7,735 bases of DNA from Treponema sp. UBA4326 (GTDB lineage Bacteria; Spirochaetota; Spirochaetia; Treponematales; Treponemataceae). A model generated the notes under the pieces. The model was not told the DNA's origin. It saw only the letters and a list, made by a program, of their open reading frames with translations, and did no database searches. The first letter of the stretch is position 1. Every line of letters begins with the position of its first letter. The position numbers and the translations under genes are program-made. The stretch lies in NCBI GenBank assembly GCA_002393835.1, contig DGTW01000194.1, forward strand, positions 1 to 7,735, in the 5' to 3' direction. Positions 5,923-7,735 of the stretch are shown here, one piece after another.

Positions 5923-5937
5923 AAGCCAAGGCGGCTT
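5923..5937. terminator. Short possible bidirectional terminator
   Basis: AAGCC (5923-5927) pairs with GGCTT (5933-5937) around a 5-base loop. On the + strand ATTTCTTTT follows; on the minus strand the arm ends in TTTT (5924-5921). The stem overlaps the HD-GYP stop codon (TAA, complement of 5936-5938). The 5-bp stem is weak. Confidence 0.4.
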
Positions 5938-7252
5938 ATTTCTTTTCCATTCTTTCGTATGCGGAATTAATGAGAATGATTCTGTCTTTTACCTCAAGGA
6001 AGGCAAGTACAAGCTCTGGGTCGAATTGCTTTCCAGAAAGATTCTGAATCTCCATGAAGGCATCATCAATTGACCAGGCTTCCTTGTAAACCCTGCTGTG
6101 AGAGAGGGCATCGAAAACATCGGCAATGGCTACAATTCTTGCTGAAAGTGGGATCTCTTCTCCCTTCAATGGCCTGCTTGTCCTGTCGATTGGGCCTCCG
6201 ATTTCGTAGCTCTTGTAGTCAATGTCTCCCGGGTAGCCTTTTTCGCTTCCGTCCCACCATTCATGATGGTGTAGGGCTACATCTCTGGACATTATGTCAA
6301 TGTCAGACTCCGGTTCTGTAAAAAGCTGGGCGCCGACACAGGTGTGTCCCATCATTATTGCCCGTTCCTTGTCATTGAATCTTCCAGGCCCCGGCTTTTT
6401 GAGGATGAGGTCAGAGACACCTACTTTTCCCAAATCGTGGCATTTGGCCGCAATTTTAAGAATGTCCCTGTATTTCATGCTTTCCTCGGTCGGAATGTTG
6501 TGGTTGAGCGCCCACTGGTCATAAATTTCCAGTGAAAAGTCCGATACCCGCTCGACATGAACGCCCGTTTCTTTTGGATCTCGGAATTCCGCCATCCTCT
6601 GCATACGCTTGATCATGTTGCTGGTAAGGTATGTGTGTTCCAGTGTCTGCGTGACGCTGGATGCGAACTGCTTTATAAATTCCACGGATTCGTCGCTGAA
6701 GGCGATGATGTCTCCGTTTGAATTCTTTGCATTGATAATCTGTATTACTCCCAGTGTCTGGCCACTGCTGGTAATGAGCGGTATGGTAAGCATGGATACA
6801 GTTTTATAGCCGGTTGAAATGTCCGTGCTACTGTTGAATTTGTAGGGTGTGTCGCCTTCAATATGGTAGGCATCCGGTATATTGAGAATGTTTCCTGTAC
6901 AGGCGCAGTATCCTGCAATCGATGTTTTTGTGATAGGAACTGTAAAATATACATAGGGAGATTTTGACTCAGCCCTGGCAGTTTTCTTGTGGGTGTCGTT
7001 TTGCGCGTATTTGATTCGAAGAAGCTTGTTTTTAAATCCGTCTTCTTCTTCGGCATATGCTACCGCTGGTACCGAAGAGGGTTGCTTGTCCTCAATTACA
7101 TAGATGGAACCCGCATCGGCATTTGTGATAGCCCTTGCTTCCGTAAGAATTCGCTCAAGAAGAACGTCTGTGTCTCGGATTTCATTGAGAAGTTTCTCTG
7201 TCTCAAAAACTTTTTGTAATTTTTCTGCGTTTAAGCTTAATGAATCGCCCAT
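5936..7252 (-). CDS. GAF-domain HD-GYP protein, probable c-di-GMP phosphodiesterase
   Basis: 438 residues from ATG 7252. The N-terminal part (about 20-210) looks like a GAF sensor: ADAGSIYV, a central GYCACTGN segment and SMLTIPLITSSGQTLGVIQIIN. It is followed by a helical linker and the HD-GYP domain (about 215-425). Visible ligands are ETGVH (Glu228, His232), HDLGK (His272, Asp273), GHTCVG (His303), HHHEWWDG (His328-330), GYP (339-341) and IADVFDAL (Asp378). This is the full metal set, including the Glu used by trinuclear members. HD-GYP enzymes hydrolyse c-di-GMP to pGpG or GMP. Two insertions are visible: two residues before GYP and about 22 residues between GYP and GEEIP. The frame extends to GTG 7276, but AGGA is correctly spaced before ATG 7252 and the promoter would start RNA inside that GTG, so ATG 7252 is chosen. 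No membrane segment is visible. Confidence 0.93.
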   Translation of the reverse strand: MGDSLSLNAEKLQKVFETEKLLNEIRDTDVLLERILTEARAITNADAGSIYVIEDKQPSSVPAVAYAEEEDGFKNKLLRIKYAQNDTHKKTARAESKSPYVYFTVPITKTSIAGYCACTGNILNIPDAYHIEGDTPYKFNSSTDISTGYKTVSMLTIPLITSSGQTLGVIQIINAKNSNGDIIAFSDESVEFIKQFASSVTQTLEHTYLTSNMIKRMQRMAEFRDPKETGVHVERVSDFSLEIYDQWALNHNIPTEESMKYRDILKIAAKCHDLGKVGVSDLILKKPGPGRFNDKERAIMMGHTCVGAQLFTEPESDIDIMSRDVALHHHEWWDGSEKGYPGDIDYKSYEIGGPIDRTSRPLKGEEIPLSARIVAIADVFDALSHSRVYKEAWSIDDAFMEIQNLSGKQFDPELVLAFLEVKDRIILINSAYERMEKK

Positions 7253-7258
7253 TGCTTT

Positions 7259-7262
7259 TCCT
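7259..7262 (-). promoter_or_regulatory. Ribosome-binding site of the HD-GYP gene
   Basis: AGGA on the minus strand (7262-7259) is six bases before ATG 7252. This selects ATG 7252 over the in-frame GTG at 7276, which has only AT-rich promoter sequence in front of it. Confidence 0.6.
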
Positions 7263-7278
7263 ATTAAATAACTCACAA

Positions 7279-7307
7279 ATTATAATTCAATTTTCCTAAA
7301 TAGTCTA
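7279..7307 (-). promoter_or_regulatory. Promoter of the HD-GYP gene
   Basis: On the minus strand TAGACT (7307-7302, 4 of 6) and a perfect TATAAT (7284-7279) are separated by 17 bp. Initiation is expected around 7272, giving a leader of about 20 nt that contains the AGGA ribosome-binding site. It is divergent from the putative rRNA promoter, with the GC-rich island between them. Confidence 0.65.
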
Positions 7308-7330
7308 GAATTTTTTATCCTAAAATAATG

Positions 7331-7510
7331 CGCAGCCTTTTCTGGCTGCCGCCCTTCCGTTGCTCGGTACCCCTCGGCCGTCCGCTCCGCTCCCGGCTGG
7401 CGGCTCTGCCGCCCCCACTCCACGGCTGAGCGGCGGGGCGCCAAATCCCATGGGGCGGGCCGGTCCAGCCTGAGGCATTTCCCCCCGGATTCCCCCGTTT
7501 CCCCTCCCGG
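7331..7510. repeat. GC-rich intergenic island, possibly a dispersed repeat
   Basis: By direct count 133 of 180 bases are G or C (74%), far above the surrounding genes. It holds perfect hairpins: GCAGCC (7332-7337) with GGCTGC (7344-7349), and GGCGGC (7399-7404) with GCCGCC (7408-7413) around a 3-base loop. The last part (about 7475-7510) is a run of C-rich blocks on the + strand. Reading frames crossing it on the minus strand have no recognisable domain and run against the promoter. I could not match it to a known structured RNA. It may be a REP-like repeat, a transferred fragment or an insulator; only one copy is visible here. Confidence 0.5.
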
Positions 7511-7560
7511 AAAAAAAATCGAAAAAAAATTGAAAAATTTTTGAAAAAAAATAAATTTTC
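7511..7560 (+). promoter_or_regulatory. Phased A-tract UP-element region
   Basis: 45 of 50 bases are A or T. Four A-runs (7511-7518, 7522-7529, 7533-7537, 7544-7551) are centred about 11, 10 and 12 bp apart, close to the helical repeat, which predicts intrinsic bending. Its position directly upstream of the -35 box is where the RNA polymerase alpha C-terminal domains bind UP elements of rRNA promoters. Confidence 0.7.
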
Positions 7561-7562
7561 TG

Positions 7563-7591
7563 TTGACACAAAATATATCCTGTGCTATATT
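7563..7591 (+). promoter_or_regulatory. Very strong promoter, probably of an rRNA operon
   Basis: Perfect TTGACA (7563-7568), optimal 17-bp spacer and TATATT (7586-7591) preceded by the extended -10 TG (7583-7584). With the A-tract region upstream this is the strongest promoter in the window. Initiation is expected around 7597-7599. Assignment to rRNA is an inference from strength, the upstream element and the boxA-like leader. Confidence 0.8.
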
Positions 7592-7598
7592 CATTCTC

Positions 7599-7735
7599 AC
7601 CCGCTGACAACAAGCGGCGGGCACAAAGTTCTTTGAACATGAGCAGCAGTGAAGGATTGGAAAGACGAAGTGGAGCAATGTCAGAGTTGCATCCATCGTA
7701 CATGACACATAAACGAAGCCAGCGGGAGCGATCCC
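7599..7735 (+). other. Structured transcribed leader, probably of a 16S-23S-5S operon (runs off the window)
   Basis: Starts at the predicted initiation point. GTTCTTTGAACA (7628-7639) resembles the boxA antitermination element found in rRNA leaders. CCGCT (7601-7605) can pair locally with AGCGG (7613-7617). Alternatively CCCGCTG (7600-7606) pairs perfectly with CAGCGGG (7720-7726), enclosing about 113 bases. TGTCA (7679-7683) pairs with TGACA (7703-7707). The window ends with GGGA-GCGA-TCCC (7724-7735), a GNRA-loop hairpin. The 16S 5' sequence itself is not in view. A short frame from ATG 7678 stays open to the end but has a poorly placed ribosome-binding site and no recognisable sequence, so a protein leader is less likely though not excluded. 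Confidence 0.55.

Noticed and set aside
7280..7708. Overlapping minus-strand reading frames of 142, 127 and 84 codons across the GC-rich island and promoter
   Set aside because: They run antisense through a strong promoter and homopolymer A-tracts, have no recognisable domain, and exist because GC-rich DNA has few stops.
7678..7735. Possible start of a protein gene at ATG 7678, open to the window end
   Set aside because: Only 19 codons, GGAG just two bases before ATG, no recognisable sequence, and promoter features fit rRNA better. Sequence beyond the window would settle it.

Overview
The window looks like a chromosomal segment of a spirochaete, most likely a Treponema-type genome of roughly 45% GC. 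This rests on remembered family resemblance (infC-rpmI-rplT followed by ZapB-like, ZapA-like and YaiI genes, plus GGDEF, GAF/HD-GYP and NSUN-type proteins) and not on a search. No mobile element, CRISPR array or tRNA is visible.

Layout. At 1-371 (+) lies the 3' end of a diguanylate cyclase (GGDEF) gene. It abuts, tail to tail with no gap, an exporter-type ABC half-transporter on the minus strand (372-2162). A compact divergent promoter region (about 2163-2263) drives the ABC gene leftward and an NSUN/RsmB-family RNA m5C methyltransferase rightward (2264-3091). Both transcripts look almost leaderless. A strong promoter whose -35 box contains the methyltransferase stop codon then starts an apparent operon: infC (IF3), rpmI (bL35), rplT (bL20), a ZapB-like coiled-coil protein, a ZapA-like protein and a YaiI/YqxD-family protein (3167-5828). 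The last three genes are tightly packed and appear translationally coupled. This operon would link translation initiation and 50S ribosomal proteins to Z-ring assembly factors. Candidate terminators at 5891-5937 separate it from a convergent GAF plus HD-GYP gene (5936-7252, minus), a probable c-di-GMP phosphodiesterase.

The right end (7253-7735) has no protein-coding gene I can support. It holds the HD-GYP promoter, a 180-bp island of 74% GC, then abruptly a 50-bp tract of 10% GC with phased A-tracts, a near-consensus extended -10 promoter with a 17-bp spacer, and a structured transcribed leader with a boxA-like sequence. This is the architecture of an rRNA operon promoter, and I infer that 16S rRNA begins just beyond the window.

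The least expected signals are: a 12-bp identical core shared by the promoters of the RNA methyltransferase and the putative rRNA operon; an irregular hairpin between infC and rpmI that could be an L20-type operator; the ZapB/ZapA pair inside a translation operon, with repeated Phe-Asp motifs in the ZapB tail; and the GC-rich island against the A-tract promoter. I do not see a clearly new multi-gene system here. The novelty is mostly regulatory.
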